Source: Flammeovirga pacifica
GTDB lineage: Bacteria > Bacteroidota > Bacteroidia > Cytophagales > Flammeovirgaceae
Length of the DNA: 64,000 nt
Assembly (NCBI RefSeq): GCF_000807855.2
Contig: NZ_JRYR02000001.1
Location: 4,821,427-4,885,426, forward strand
Reading direction: 5' to 3'
Shown here: positions 46,390 to 55,291 of the stretch, in pieces
Layout of the letters: each line of letters starts with the position of its first letter
Numbering within the stretch: the stretch's first letter is position 1
The notes under the pieces: model-generated
Database searches by the model: none
What the model saw: only the letters and a program-made list of their open reading frames with translations
Told to the model about the DNA's origin: nothing
Position numbers and translations under genes: made by a program

Positions 46390-47400
46390 TTATTGAGTCA
46401 CTTTTTCATATTGCTTTAAGCATTTCATTGCTTCTTCTACCATTTTTTTTGATCCTACATATAAAGGAGTTCTTTCATGCAACTCTGTAGGTTTCAATTC
46501 TAAAATTCTTTGGTAGCCGTTGGTGGCAACACCTCCAGATTGCTCTGCTAAGAAGGCTAAAGCATTGCATTCGTAAAGAAGACGAAGTTTCCCTTTTTTG
46601 TACTTAGACGTTGAAGGGTAAATATAGATACCACCTTTTAATAAGTTTCTGTGGAAATCTCCTACTAATGATCCGATATACCTTGCAGAATACTCTCTTT
46701 CTTTACACATCTCGATGTATTCTTTCAAGCCTTCTGGGAATGTTTTATATCCTCCCTCATTAATAGAGAAAATATTACCATCGTCATTGCATTTCATGTC
46801 TGGGTGAGATAAGAAATACTCTCCAAGAGAAGGCTCATAAGTAAAACCATTTACACCATAACCGGTAGAATATACTAACATGGTTGAGGAGCCATATAGA
46901 ACATAACCTGCTGCTATTTGCTCTGTACCTTGTTGTAACATGTCTTCCTTTGTTGGTGGACGGCCAATAGGAGAACGTCTTCGGTAAATCGAGAAAATAG
47001 TACCTACAACTACGTTTACATCAATGTTAGAAGATCCATCTAAAGGATCCATTGTAACAATGTATTTCGCATGATGGTTACCTGTGTCTATGATATCGTC
47101 CATTTCTTCAGAAACGATACCACAAGTTTCTCCGCCTTTAGAAAGTGCTCTTGTAAATCTTACATCGGCAATCATATCTAATTTTTGTTGTGCTTCTCCT
47201 TGGACATTACTGGATCCTGCACCACCTTCAATACCAGCAAGGCCTGCTCTATTGATTTCACGGTTAATAATTTTAGAGGCCAAGGCAATGTCTCTCAATA
47301 ATTGAGAAAGTTCACCTGTGGCATATGGAAATTGCTCTTGTTTTTGTTGAATAAAACGGTCTAGAGCTGTACCAACAGATGCGGTAAGTTTATCGATCAT
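46390..47400 (-). CDS. fbp: Fructose-1,6-bisphosphatase, class I
   Basis: Mg-dependent gluconeogenic phosphatase that converts fructose 1,6-bisphosphate to fructose 6-phosphate. 336 residues, normal. Seen: [12 protein letters not shown] (91-102) and the metal/phosphate site [13 protein letters not shown] (117-129), [18 protein letters not shown] and [12 protein letters not shown] near the C-terminus. Bacteroidota may carry class I or class III enzymes; this is clearly class I. It is a single gene with 240 bases of upstream sequence before the phasin-like terminator. Confidence 0.95.
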   Translation of the reverse strand: MIDKLTASVGTALDRFIQQKQEQFPYATGELSQLLRDIALASKIINREINRAGLAGIEGGAGSSNVQGEAQQKLDMIADVRFTRALSKGGETCGIVSEEMDDIIDTGNHHAKYIVTMDPLDGSSNIDVNVVVGTIFSIYRRRSPIGRPPTKEDMLQQGTEQIAAGYVLYGSSTMLVYSTGYGVNGFTYEPSLGEYFLSHPDMKCNDDGNIFSINEGGYKTFPEGLKEYIEMCKEREYSARYIGSLVGDFHRNLLKGGIYIYPSTSKYKKGKLRLLYECNALAFLAEQSGGVATNGYQRILELKPTELHERTPLYVGSKKMVEEAMKCLKQYEKVTQ

Positions 47401-47641
47401 AGGGAATATGATTTTTAAAAAAGTATTTTATGTAGTAAGTAGTGCTGTTGATATGGTATTTTTAGTGAGTTTAGATGAATTTGAAAGAGAAATATACAAT
47501 CGAGTTAGTAGTAGAATTTTTTTGATACATCTCAAGAAAAATATTAAAACAGACAAAATAATATCAACGATAATTCTTACGATGTAAAAATACGGAATTA
47601 TTCTGAGAAAATGCAATCGGTTGCATTTGTATATAAAAAAG

Positions 47642-47676
47642 GACCGACATAATTGTAAAATACAATAATGTCGGTC
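47642..47676 (-). terminator. Terminator of the phasin-like gene
   Basis: 15-bp stem with one A-A mismatch (GACCGACAT-A-ATTGTA) and a three-base loop, followed on the minus strand by a T run; 28 bases after the stop. Confidence 0.88.
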
Positions 47677-47703
47677 ACACACATCACAAAAGTACCAGAA
47701 AGC

Positions 47704-48072
47704 TTATGCTTCCGATGCTTCTGAAGATGAAGAATCTTTTGCATTAGCCGCTTGTTGTGCTTCTAATGCCTCAATACGAGCCTTTAAAATTTCTACTTCT
47801 TCAGATTCACTGCCTTTAAACATTGATTTGATTTTATCGAAATCAAAATCTATAGACGATGTAAATTTCTCTGCTAAAGATTTCACCTGAGTTTCAAACT
47901 CTTCTTTTTTAGCTTCTGTGTTAGAAACAATCTCGTCAACGATCTTTTTACCTTCTTCTTCAGTAATTTTCTCTTCAGCGACAAGTTTGTCTACAACGTC
48001 GTTAATTTTTTCAACTGTGAATGCTGTGATGCCCACTCCAGTGTAAACGATTTTTTTCAGTAACTCTTCCAT
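47704..48072 (-). CDS. Phasin-like helical protein
   Basis: A 122-residue, highly charged, all-helical protein. Seen: a hydrophobic start (LLKKIVYTGVGITAFTVEKI), a long amphipathic helix with EKITEEEGKKIVDEIV, a coiled-coil end (VEILKARIEALEAQQAA) and a Ser/Ala/Glu tail. This layout and the helix pattern match the PhaF/PhaI-type phasin family (poly-hydroxyalkanoate granule associated), which in many bacteria outside granule formers has an unknown role. No pha synthase is nearby. It is a single gene. Confidence 0.7.
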   Translation of the reverse strand: MEELLKKIVYTGVGITAFTVEKINDVVDKLVAEEKITEEEGKKIVDEIVSNTEAKKEEFETQVKSLAEKFTSSIDFDFDKIKSMFKGSESEEVEILKARIEALEAQQAANAKDSSSSEASEA

Positions 48073-48213
48073 ATTTTTGCGTTATAAAGTTTTATATTTA
48101 TTGGTGCAAAACATTAAAACTTGGTGAAATTTTATTGCTTACACAAAGGTAAAAAAAATAAATGAATGAACAATCATTTATAGTTAATTACCACTAATTT
48201 TTCATTTTTTAAT

Positions 48214-49125
48214 TTACGAAACTTTTAGTTTAGAGTTCAGAAAATCACAGACTTTATTTATGGCATCTTCAGATTCAGGAATAAATCGCCAAAACAGTTG
48301 CCACCAATGAATTAATCCGTCCCATTCTTGGTAAGTAACATTCACTTTTGCTTTTTTTAATTGATCTCTTAATCGAGTACTATCATTATAAAGTACTTCA
48401 TTACTAGAGGTTTGAATTAACATAGGAGGGAACCCCTTGAAATCTCCATATAAAGGAGAAACCATAGGATCATCAAGAGGCTTATCACCTGCATATACAT
48501 GCGCCCAATTTTGCATTTCTGTAATTTTCACAAACGGATCTGCATATTTATTTTTTTCTGTAGAAGCACCATTATGTTTCAAATCTGCCCAAGGAGACAA
48601 ACAAATTCCGCATTTAGGAAATGCCATTTTTTTCTCTTTCAACATAAACATAAATGTACATACTAATCCACCTCCAGCAGAGTCTCCAGCTACTGCTATT
48701 TGCTCTGCATTATATCCCATATCTAATAAATATTGATATCCTCTAAAAGCATCTTCAATAGCCGCTGGACAAGGATGTTCAGGAATTTTTCTGTAGTTAA
48801 CTAAAAGTGCTGTGGCATGGGTTTCACTTACAATTTTTCCTACCAAAGCACGATGAGTTTGAGAAGAACCTATAGCATAGCCACCTCCATGTAAATAAAG
48901 AATGGCTTTTTTCTCTTTTTGTTCTTGTACTGGTGAAATAATTTCAGCAGAAATAGTATCCAATTGAATTTTTTTGCCTTTTACTCCCCAAGGAAGCAAG
49001 GCAAATAAAGAAACTAACTCTGTAGATTCTCTTAATAATGTAAGGTTGATATTCTCCGATGGAAAAACTATTGATGTTAGGTTTAAACCAAGTTTTAATA
49101 GGCGGTGTTGTAAGGAAATTTTCAT
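48214..49125 (-). CDS. Alpha/beta hydrolase of the hormone-sensitive-lipase family
   Basis: A 303-residue esterase/lipase. Seen: oxyanion-hole motif HGGGYAIGS, nucleophile elbow GDSAGGG with the catalytic Ser in AVAGDSAGG, a DPMVSPLYGDFKGFPPMLIQTS acid-loop region, and a His in DGLIHWWQLF. This is the HSL (family IV) pattern. No clear signal peptide. It is the last of three genes read in one direction (hydrolase, thioesterase, this one); the gap to the thioesterase is 6 bases. The substrate is probably a short-chain or lipid ester. Confidence 0.88.
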   Translation of the reverse strand: MKISLQHRLLKLGLNLTSIVFPSENINLTLLRESTELVSLFALLPWGVKGKKIQLDTISAEIISPVQEQKEKKAILYLHGGGYAIGSSQTHRALVGKIVSETHATALLVNYRKIPEHPCPAAIEDAFRGYQYLLDMGYNAEQIAVAGDSAGGGLVCTFMFMLKEKKMAFPKCGICLSPWADLKHNGASTEKNKYADPFVKITEMQNWAHVYAGDKPLDDPMVSPLYGDFKGFPPMLIQTSSNEVLYNDSTRLRDQLKKAKVNVTYQEWDGLIHWWQLFWRFIPESEDAINKVCDFLNSKLKVS

Positions 49126-49131
49126 GCTAAA

Positions 49132-49536
49132 CTACTTTAACAACTCTTCTCTTACCTGATCAGATATTTTGATAGGGAGTTGTGTTTTTATATCAAATGC
49201 GACCAAAGTAACTGTTGCTGACAAGGCTTGCTTTTGGTTTTCTTTGATAAGGATCTCTTGTTTAAATACTGTACTACTCGAACCGATCTTTTCTAATTTC
49301 GTTGTTATTTCAAGATTCTGATCAATTGATGCAGGAAACTTAAAATCGATATTATAATTGGCAATGACAAAACCTACGCCATTTTTAGCCACTTTTTCAA
49401 GTGTGTTGTTGTTTTCAAAGTGTGTCCATCTTGCTTCTTCAAGAAATTCCATGTATCTCATGTTGTTCACATGTTGATAGCTATCGATATGATAATTCCT
49501 TACTTTGATTTGGGTTTTGCTTTGTCTTGTTTCCAA
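49132..49536 (-). CDS. Acyl-CoA thioesterase, hotdog fold
   Basis: A 134-residue single-hotdog protein. Seen: YHIDSYQHVNNMRYMEFLEEAR, where the D..QHVNN..Y pattern matches the 4-hydroxybenzoyl-CoA/YbgC-type thioesterase active site, and the strand FVIANYNIDFKFPA. Family: releases free acid from acyl-CoA; chain length unknown. Gap of 36 bases to the upstream hydrolase and 6 to the downstream HSL-type esterase, so the three genes are probably one unit concerned with acyl or ester turnover. Confidence 0.88.
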   Translation of the reverse strand: METRQSKTQIKVRNYHIDSYQHVNNMRYMEFLEEARWTHFENNNTLEKVAKNGVGFVIANYNIDFKFPASIDQNLEITTKLEKIGSSSTVFKQEILIKENQKQALSATVTLVAFDIKTQLPIKISDQVREELLK

Positions 49537-49572
49537 AATGAATGTTGTTTAAAGTTTGAAGTTTGATAATTA

Positions 49573-50526
49573 CTAATTATTGATTTGTGAAATGACGGTA
49601 TTAATAAATTCCATCACTTTATTCTCATATTTTGTTGGGGCCACAGTGATAGATTTTGCATGTTCTGCATTTTCAACCAACCAAATAAATTTTGATCCTT
49701 GACTTTTCATTTGATACATTTCTTCAGACATTTCCTTTGGTATATAAGTATCTGATTTACCATGAATAAATAAAAAGGGAACTTTAGATTGTGCTACTCT
49801 TGTGCGGGGAGAGGCATCACCGAAATAGAAACCTGCTCTTAGCTTAGCCACTAAACTTGTTGTGCCTACAAAACCTATATTAGGCATGCCGAAATCTTCT
49901 TTAGCTCGTAATACCAACAATTCCTTGGTATCAGAAAAAGCACAATCAGAAATATAAAAATTTACAGAATGTGATTCTTCATTTTTACCTGAATGCATGC
50001 AAACTGTGGCTGCACCCAAAGATTCTCCATGGGCACCTATTAAATGTTGTGGTCTTTGCTTTCGAGTCCAATGCACTATTTTATCTAAATCCTGACTCTC
50101 AAAAAAGCCAAAAGAGACTTCATTGCCACCACTTAACCCATGTTTTCTATGATCGTAAAGAACTACATCAATTCCATTCTTGAGGTAGATTTGTGCATAT
50201 CGCATCATTCGCCATCGATCATGAGTTACCCCATGTACCATAACCATGGTAAGATTATATTTGTTTTCAGGAACTTTTAACCAACTTCCTTTTAAGGTGT
50301 ATCCCAAATCTGAGGTTACGCTAAAATCTTCTCTATCAACTTTATCGAGCCACTCCGTATTAAATGATCCATTGTTTTTTTCTTCATCTAAATGACTAAC
50401 TCCTTGATGTGTTTGAATTAGTACCGATTCCTGATAGGAGAAAAGTGAAACAGATAAATAAAGTAGAAAAAGAAATATGAATACGCCATAGGCGACCTTT
50501 TTGGTATTTGATGCTTTTGCTGTCAT
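49573..50526 (-). CDS. Membrane-anchored alpha/beta hydrolase
   Basis: A 317-residue protein with an N-terminal membrane anchor (about 10-28), so it probably acts outside the cytoplasmic membrane. Seen: HGVTHDRWRMMRYA, YDHRKHGLSGG, nucleophile elbow HGESLGAAT (Ser), HGKSDTYIP with the acid Asp, and a His in ENAEHAKSI. The pattern resembles the YfhR/FrsA-like serine hydrolases. First gene of the three-gene hydrolase/thioesterase unit. The substrate is unknown. Confidence 0.86.
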   Translation of the reverse strand: MTAKASNTKKVAYGVFIFLFLLYLSVSLFSYQESVLIQTHQGVSHLDEEKNNGSFNTEWLDKVDREDFSVTSDLGYTLKGSWLKVPENKYNLTMVMVHGVTHDRWRMMRYAQIYLKNGIDVVLYDHRKHGLSGGNEVSFGFFESQDLDKIVHWTRKQRPQHLIGAHGESLGAATVCMHSGKNEESHSVNFYISDCAFSDTKELLVLRAKEDFGMPNIGFVGTTSLVAKLRAGFYFGDASPRTRVAQSKVPFLFIHGKSDTYIPKEMSEEMYQMKSQGSKFIWLVENAEHAKSITVAPTKYENKVMEFINTVISQINN

Positions 50527-50634
50527 TGGTTAAGTGAATGAGTATTTATACACAATTTAATTAAACTTTGAAGAATAGAATTAAAAAAATGATATTTATG
50601 TAAATAAGTACTTTTTAAAATACTATTAGTTCCA

Positions 50635-52389
50635 GTGAAACACCATTTTTTTTATCTATTTATAGGCCTTAGTGCACTTTTTAGTTGTTCATCTTCGGAA
50701 GAGCAACTTGATCCTTCTACACAAAATTGGGAGACAGTTTTTGAAAAAACGGAAGGCAAAGAGACGTTTACTTATCAGGAAGGAATTGACTACTTAAAAA
50801 AATTAGAGAAATATTATCCGTCTTTGCATGTGTTGGAGTTTGGTTCTTCTGATGCAGGGTATCCTTTACATCTTGGGATTTATACACCTGATTTGAATTT
50901 CTTACCAGATGATTTAAAAGAAAAAAATGTAGTGTTGATTAACAATGCCATTCACCCAGGAGAACCGGATGGGGTTGATGCTACTTTTATGCTGATAAGA
51001 AACTTACTTGAAGGCAAAGAAGATCTTGAATTAAAAAATACAATAGTAGCTTTTATACCATTTTATAACATTGGAGGAGCCTTAAATAGAAACTCTGGAA
51101 CGAGAGCCAATCAGGAAGGGCCTACATCTTATGGTTTTAGAGGGAATGCTCAAAACTTAGATTTAAATAGGGATTTTATCAAAATGGATTCTAAAAACAT
51201 GAAGACTTTTGCAGAAATATTCCATTTAATCCACCCCGATTTATTTATTGATACACATGTGAGTAATGGTGCTGATTACCAGTATACACTTACTTATTTA
51301 TCTTCACACGAAGGGAAGTTGGGTAAAGTAGGTGAACTTGTGAAAGAAAAAATGAATCCTTTTTTATCAAAAAGCATGTTGAAAGAAGGATGGCCAATTG
51401 TACCTTATGTGAATGTTTGGGGGACTACTCCAGATAAAGGTTATACTCAATTTTATGATTCTCCTAGATATTCTTCAGGGTATGCCGCCTTGTTTAATGT
51501 ACCAAGTTATGTTGTAGAGACGCATATGCTTAAACCTTTCAAACAAAGAACTGAAGCCACCTATCAATTCTTAAAAGGAGCCTTGCTTTTTCTGGAACAA
51601 CATGGTAAAGAACTAAAGAATACAATTGCTCAAGAGAGAGAATATCAATTAAATAGTACTTACCTACCTATTGGATGGGAGTTAAGTAAAGAAAATCCAG
51701 ACACTTTAGAATTTAAAGGGTATGAAGGTAAAACAGTGAAAAGTGAAGTTTCAGGTTTGGATAGATTGTTTTATGACCGAACGAAACCTTACACTAAGAA
51801 GGTACCTTTTTACACTGGCTTAACTGTGATAGATTCTGTAAAAGTACCTGCAGCTTATATTCTACCTAAAGGATTTGAAAAAGTAGTGCACTTATTAGAG
51901 CAAAATGGAATAAGGGTAGAGGAATTGCCTTCTGATATGGAACAGCAAGTAATGGTGACCTATATTGAAGATTACAAAACAGTAAAATCACCTTACGAGG
52001 GGCATTATTTACATTATGACATCAAAACTTCTGAACGAGAAGAAACTATTCGTTTTCTAAAAGGTGATTATTTGATCAAAATGGATAATCAACCCAAAAG
52101 GTTTTTAGTTGAGACATTAACTGCGAGAGCTCAGGATAGTTACTTTGCTTGGAATTTCTTTGATGCGGTACTACAACAAAAGGAACATTTTTCTTCTTAC
52201 GTTTTTGAAGATAAAGCTGCAAAAATGTTAAAGGACAGTCCTGAATTGTATAAAGAATTGCAAGAAGAGAAGAAAAGGAGCCCTGAAATGAGGAAAAGTG
52301 CGTATAAGCAGTTAAATTTCATATACGACCGTTCAAATCATAAAGAAAAATCATTTAAAAGATACCCTGTTTTTAGTGTGTATCATTAG
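50635..52389 (+). CDS. M14-family metallocarboxypeptidase, lipoprotein
   Basis: A 584-residue envelope peptidase. It starts with GTG; no ATG is available in frame. Signal MKHHFFYLFIGLSALFSC gives a lipid-anchored Cys18. Zinc ligands by motif: His107 and Glu110 (IHPGEPDG), His208 (DTHVSNGADYQ); the catalytic Glu is Glu295 (VPSYVVETHML). The NAQNLDLNRDF stretch (171-181) is typical of M14. Residues 340-584 are a second, unassigned domain. It probably trims peptides or peptidoglycan stems in the periplasm; specificity unknown. The next gene starts 23 bases downstream. Confidence 0.88.
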   Translation: MKHHFFYLFIGLSALFSCSSSEEQLDPSTQNWETVFEKTEGKETFTYQEGIDYLKKLEKYYPSLHVLEFGSSDAGYPLHLGIYTPDLNFLPDDLKEKNVVLINNAIHPGEPDGVDATFMLIRNLLEGKEDLELKNTIVAFIPFYNIGGALNRNSGTRANQEGPTSYGFRGNAQNLDLNRDFIKMDSKNMKTFAEIFHLIHPDLFIDTHVSNGADYQYTLTYLSSHEGKLGKVGELVKEKMNPFLSKSMLKEGWPIVPYVNVWGTTPDKGYTQFYDSPRYSSGYAALFNVPSYVVETHMLKPFKQRTEATYQFLKGALLFLEQHGKELKNTIAQEREYQLNSTYLPIGWELSKENPDTLEFKGYEGKTVKSEVSGLDRLFYDRTKPYTKKVPFYTGLTVIDSVKVPAAYILPKGFEKVVHLLEQNGIRVEELPSDMEQQVMVTYIEDYKTVKSPYEGHYLHYDIKTSEREETIRFLKGDYLIKMDNQPKRFLVETLTARAQDSYFAWNFFDAVLQQKEHFSSYVFEDKAAKMLKDSPELYKELQEEKKRSPEMRKSAYKQLNFIYDRSNHKEKSFKRYPVFSVYH

Positions 52390-52412
52390 AAGAATCACCT
52401 TCCTACAAAACT

Positions 52413-53159
52413 ATGGATTTTAGACAGTTACAATTACGTCCCGCAGAAATTGCCTTACTTACTAGAACATCATCTATTGATGGGAAAATACTAATGCGAT
52501 ATACTTTAATTTATCTCATTTTAGAAAGAGTTCTTGATGGTGTTGGGGGAGGAGATGTTACTAAGAAAAAGACTGTTTTAAAAATTGGAAAGCGTTTTGA
52601 CGGATTCATGGCAAGAAATTTTGAAAAGCACTTTTTACAATTTTTCTACAACGATAATACACTTCAAATATCTACTAGAGATTTATTAGAAAAAGTAGAG
52701 GAAGACACCACTTATAAGAAGTTTATGAAGGACTTCATCAATGAAGATCAATATATAAAGCCTTATGTAAGTGATCGATTTTTTGATTTACTTCGATCGG
52801 GTGTGACACTAAACGATAAAGGGGTACTTCTTGTAGGCAGTGTAATTTCGTATTTAAAAGAAAGAAATCATGCCTATAAATATGCGATGAGCGTAGATAA
52901 AAAAATGAATGTGATTAAGGAAATGGGGTCTTACGCTATTCTTTTACCTTCTTTTGATCAGGAAATATTACCTCAGTTTACTTCTATACTTCACTCTAAA
53001 AGAACATGGGATGGAGATGCCGATGAAGATGATTTTGATATCTATTTTGATGAAGAACCGTTCTATTTGGGCTCATTAAAAATGCTTGATAAAGTGGGAG
53101 GAATTGATGAAAGTGGAAATACTTCTGATAGTCAAGATGACGGTGGTGAAGGAGCTTAA
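52413..53159 (+). CDS. Hypothetical protein, 248 residues
   Basis: Soluble, mixed helical protein. Seen: an N-terminal MDFRQLQLRPAEIALLTRTSSIDGK start, an alternating helical core (LLEKVEEDT, KGVLLVGSVISYLKERN), and an acidic Asp-rich C-terminus (DADEDDFDIYFDEE, then Gly/Asp/Ser). No membrane segment or known motif. It follows the M14 peptidase gene by 23 bases and may share its transcript. It may be Bacteroidota-specific; I could not place it. Confidence 0.7.
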   Translation: MDFRQLQLRPAEIALLTRTSSIDGKILMRYTLIYLILERVLDGVGGGDVTKKKTVLKIGKRFDGFMARNFEKHFLQFFYNDNTLQISTRDLLEKVEEDTTYKKFMKDFINEDQYIKPYVSDRFFDLLRSGVTLNDKGVLLVGSVISYLKERNHAYKYAMSVDKKMNVIKEMGSYAILLPSFDQEILPQFTSILHSKRTWDGDADEDDFDIYFDEEPFYLGSLKMLDKVGGIDESGNTSDSQDDGGEGA

Positions 53160-53183
53160 AAAATTGAAGTAATGTTTTAAAAG

Positions 53184-53219
53184 AGAAGCACCTCAATAAC
53201 GATTGCTTCTTTTGTTTTG
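53184..53219 (+). terminator. Weak hairpin terminator
   Basis: 7-bp arms AGAAGCA / TGCTTCT with a 13-base loop, followed by TTTTGTTTTG. It ends the M14 peptidase/hypothetical pair. Confidence 0.6.
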
Positions 53220-53279
53220 TGATTGGAATTGTCCTATTTTTAATTATCAATAGTAATAACGAAAGAAAGAAAATATAGC

Positions 53280-53717
53280 ATGAAAAAAGTAAACCTAGAC
53301 CAAATTGATATTGATCAATACGCAGCTAAATTTAAAGAAAACGACTTCCTACAATCCTTAGTGAAAATAGTTAAAAAGGCAGGCGAAAAAGTAGTTTATG
53401 CTGGATTAATTTTATTCTTTATGTACATCGATAATGAAACACCCTCTAAGGCTAAAGCAGCAATTGCAGGAGCATTAGGGTATTTGATTATTCCTTTTGA
53501 TTTAATTCCAGATTTTGTTCCAGTGGTGGGTTTTGCAGACGATTTTTCTGTTGTAGTAGCAGCAATAAGTTATGCGGCAGTTTGCTTAAAAGAAGAGCAT
53601 AAAAACCTAGCGGTAGCAAAAATGAAAGAATGGTTTGAGGATTTTACCGAAGAGGATGTGGAGACATTAAATAACTTGATATTTAAAAACTTAAAAGATA
53701 AGGAAGATAAAGAATAG
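53280..53717 (+). CDS. YkvA/DUF1232 family protein
   Basis: A 145-residue protein. Seen: the DUF1232 signature KAKAAIAGALGYLIIPFDLIPDF then VPVVGFADDFSVVVAAISYA, on which the family call rests, with a helical, charged C-terminus. Family members are small membrane-associated proteins of unknown role. A lipoprotein gene follows after 18 bases. Confidence 0.88.
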   Translation: MKKVNLDQIDIDQYAAKFKENDFLQSLVKIVKKAGEKVVYAGLILFFMYIDNETPSKAKAAIAGALGYLIIPFDLIPDFVPVVGFADDFSVVVAAISYAAVCLKEEHKNLAVAKMKEWFEDFTEEDVETLNNLIFKNLKDKEDKE

Positions 53718-53735
53718 TTTTATGAATAACATTGT

Positions 53736-54431
53736 ATGAAAAGTAAACTAACTCTTCTATTATTAATACTATTTATAAGTTGTGAAAAGAGCTTAGAAGA
53801 TTCATTTAAATCACAAGAATTAATTTATAAAGGTGAGGTTGAATTTTATAGTTATCGTATTAATGAGGATATAGGGAAAAATAAAAAGCTTCATTATGAT
53901 TTAAGTATATTCAAAAACTTAGACGGAGCAAAGGTGTTTAGGTATTTTTTATCAGATGATACTTACAGAGAATATATCTGGAATCAAAAAGATGAAATAA
54001 AAGAAAAGTATTTCATAAAAGGAAAACTAGAAGCGACCACTAAGTTAGTTTATTTAGACAAGTTTTTGTTGGATAATGATAATGAGACTATAGTAATAAG
54101 TAAGTATGGAAGATCATGTTATAGTTGTAGTTTGACTAATTATCTAGGTACCTATTATTTCAGTCCAGAAATAGGCTTAATAAAAACGTTGGATAATAAT
54201 TATTTCTTTTCTGATCAATTAATTACCGATCAAAGAATTACTTCAAATGATATAAAAAACCTGTTCATTAATTTAGAGCAAAATAGGTCATTTTATCCCG
54301 ATGAAAATCAAAAAAATCAGGAACGTAAAAAACAATTGCAAGAATCTTTAAATTTTATGGAATTGGATACTCATGAAATAGAAGAAGAGATAGAATTTAC
54401 CCAAGAATTTTTTGATACTTTTGATAAATAA
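53736..54431 (+). CDS. Small lipoprotein, unknown function
   Basis: A 231-residue lipoprotein: signal MKSKLTLLLLILFISC with Cys16, then a Lys/Asp/Asn-rich soluble part with YGRSCYSCSLTNYLGTYYF, a CxxC pair in the middle, and a charged C-terminal coiled coil (KKQLQESLNFMELDTHEIEEE). No family recognised. Starts 18 bases after the YkvA gene, so probably the same transcript. Confidence 0.75.
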   Translation: MKSKLTLLLLILFISCEKSLEDSFKSQELIYKGEVEFYSYRINEDIGKNKKLHYDLSIFKNLDGAKVFRYFLSDDTYREYIWNQKDEIKEKYFIKGKLEATTKLVYLDKFLLDNDNETIVISKYGRSCYSCSLTNYLGTYYFSPEIGLIKTLDNNYFFSDQLITDQRITSNDIKNLFINLEQNRSFYPDENQKNQERKKQLQESLNFMELDTHEIEEEIEFTQEFFDTFDK

Positions 54432-54488
54432 CTGCTGGTAAATATCCCCACCTTAGTTTCTTTGTTGAAATTTGATGCAAAGAGAATA

Positions 54489-54526
54489 CTCCTAGTTACT
54501 AATTCCTAACTCCTAGTTCCTAGTTC
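54489..54526 (+). repeat. Short degenerate tandem repeat (CCTAGTT)
   Basis: Two copies, 20-21 bases apart, of ACTCCTAGTT, each followed by degenerate TCCTA/CCTAGTT units. The tract runs into the last codons of the minus-strand gene ending at 54520. Such tracts are often dispersed at 3' ends in Bacteroidota genomes (from memory). Confidence 0.6.
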
Positions 54527-55224
54527 TTTAACATTTCTCCCCCAAACTCACTCAAAATATCCTTCATCTTATCCCATTGTACCAAAACAATATCAGGACA
54601 GCTTTTTCCTTTACACTTCGATTTGTCAAGTAAAAAAGTGATACCGTTTTTTTGAATACAAAACGAATTTAAGACGTCTTTTTTCACCTTTCCGCTATGG
54701 TGAAGTTCAGTTTTGATAAGGTGGAAAAGTTGATCTTTGTAATCGATATCAGTAAGAAACAAATCGTTCAATAAAATCTTACGTTTGTTCTTTACATCAT
54801 AGTTATATGCTAGCTTTTTGATACTAATATCATCAATACCATTATAATAAGTATCTTTTTTGAAGGATATACTTAGAATACCATTATCATTAAGAAAAAC
54901 ATTATAATCTAAATTGAGATAGCTTAATCCTATTGCTCCTTTTTCTGCTTTTACAGAAGATATTTTTGATCTGAAATCATTAATAGCCATAAAAAGGATG
55001 TTCTGAATATCAAGATTGATCTTATGTTCTAAATCAATTTTTCCTGAACATTTTACTTTTGGATAGGATACATTCAGCTCGTAATGTAGGGATGAGTTTA
55101 ATTTGTTAAACCCCTGCTTCTCAATCTCAATAGATTGGTCATTCAGGGCGCTATTCAACACAGTTGTAGTTTGTTTGAAAGAGGTGTTGAAACAAAGTAG
55201 TATGAAAACTATTAGGAATCTCAT
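54520..55224 (-). CDS. Exported hypothetical protein, DUF3298-like
   Basis: A 234-residue exported protein with an N-terminal hydrophobic segment (MRFLIVFILLCFNTSF). Seen: an N-terminal beta-rich part (IEIEKQGF, LNVSYPKVKCSGKIDLEHKINLDIQNIL), then YYNGIDDISIKKLAYNYDVKNKRKILLNDLF, which resembles the DUF3298/RsiV-type domain in which a ...L.D.F....y... pattern follows a lipoprotein-like region; CKGKSCPD lies near the end. The stop codon lies inside a degenerate tandem repeat. The function is unknown. It is a single gene. Confidence 0.65.
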   Translation of the reverse strand: MRFLIVFILLCFNTSFKQTTTVLNSALNDQSIEIEKQGFNKLNSSLHYELNVSYPKVKCSGKIDLEHKINLDIQNILFMAINDFRSKISSVKAEKGAIGLSYLNLDYNVFLNDNGILSISFKKDTYYNGIDDISIKKLAYNYDVKNKRKILLNDLFLTDIDYKDQLFHLIKTELHHSGKVKKDVLNSFCIQKNGITFLLDKSKCKGKSCPDIVLVQWDKMKDILSEFGGEMLKN

Positions 55225-55291
55225 TTACACAATGACGCCTTTACACATTTAAAACAAGTATTTAATAAAATTATTGTGTTTGGTTGAATAA

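Noticed and set aside
47428..47682. 84-residue frame on the minus strand
   Set aside because: It overlaps the phasin-like terminator and AT-rich upstream sequence of fbp; the product is Cys/Ile/Leu/Phe-rich with no motif. A chance frame.
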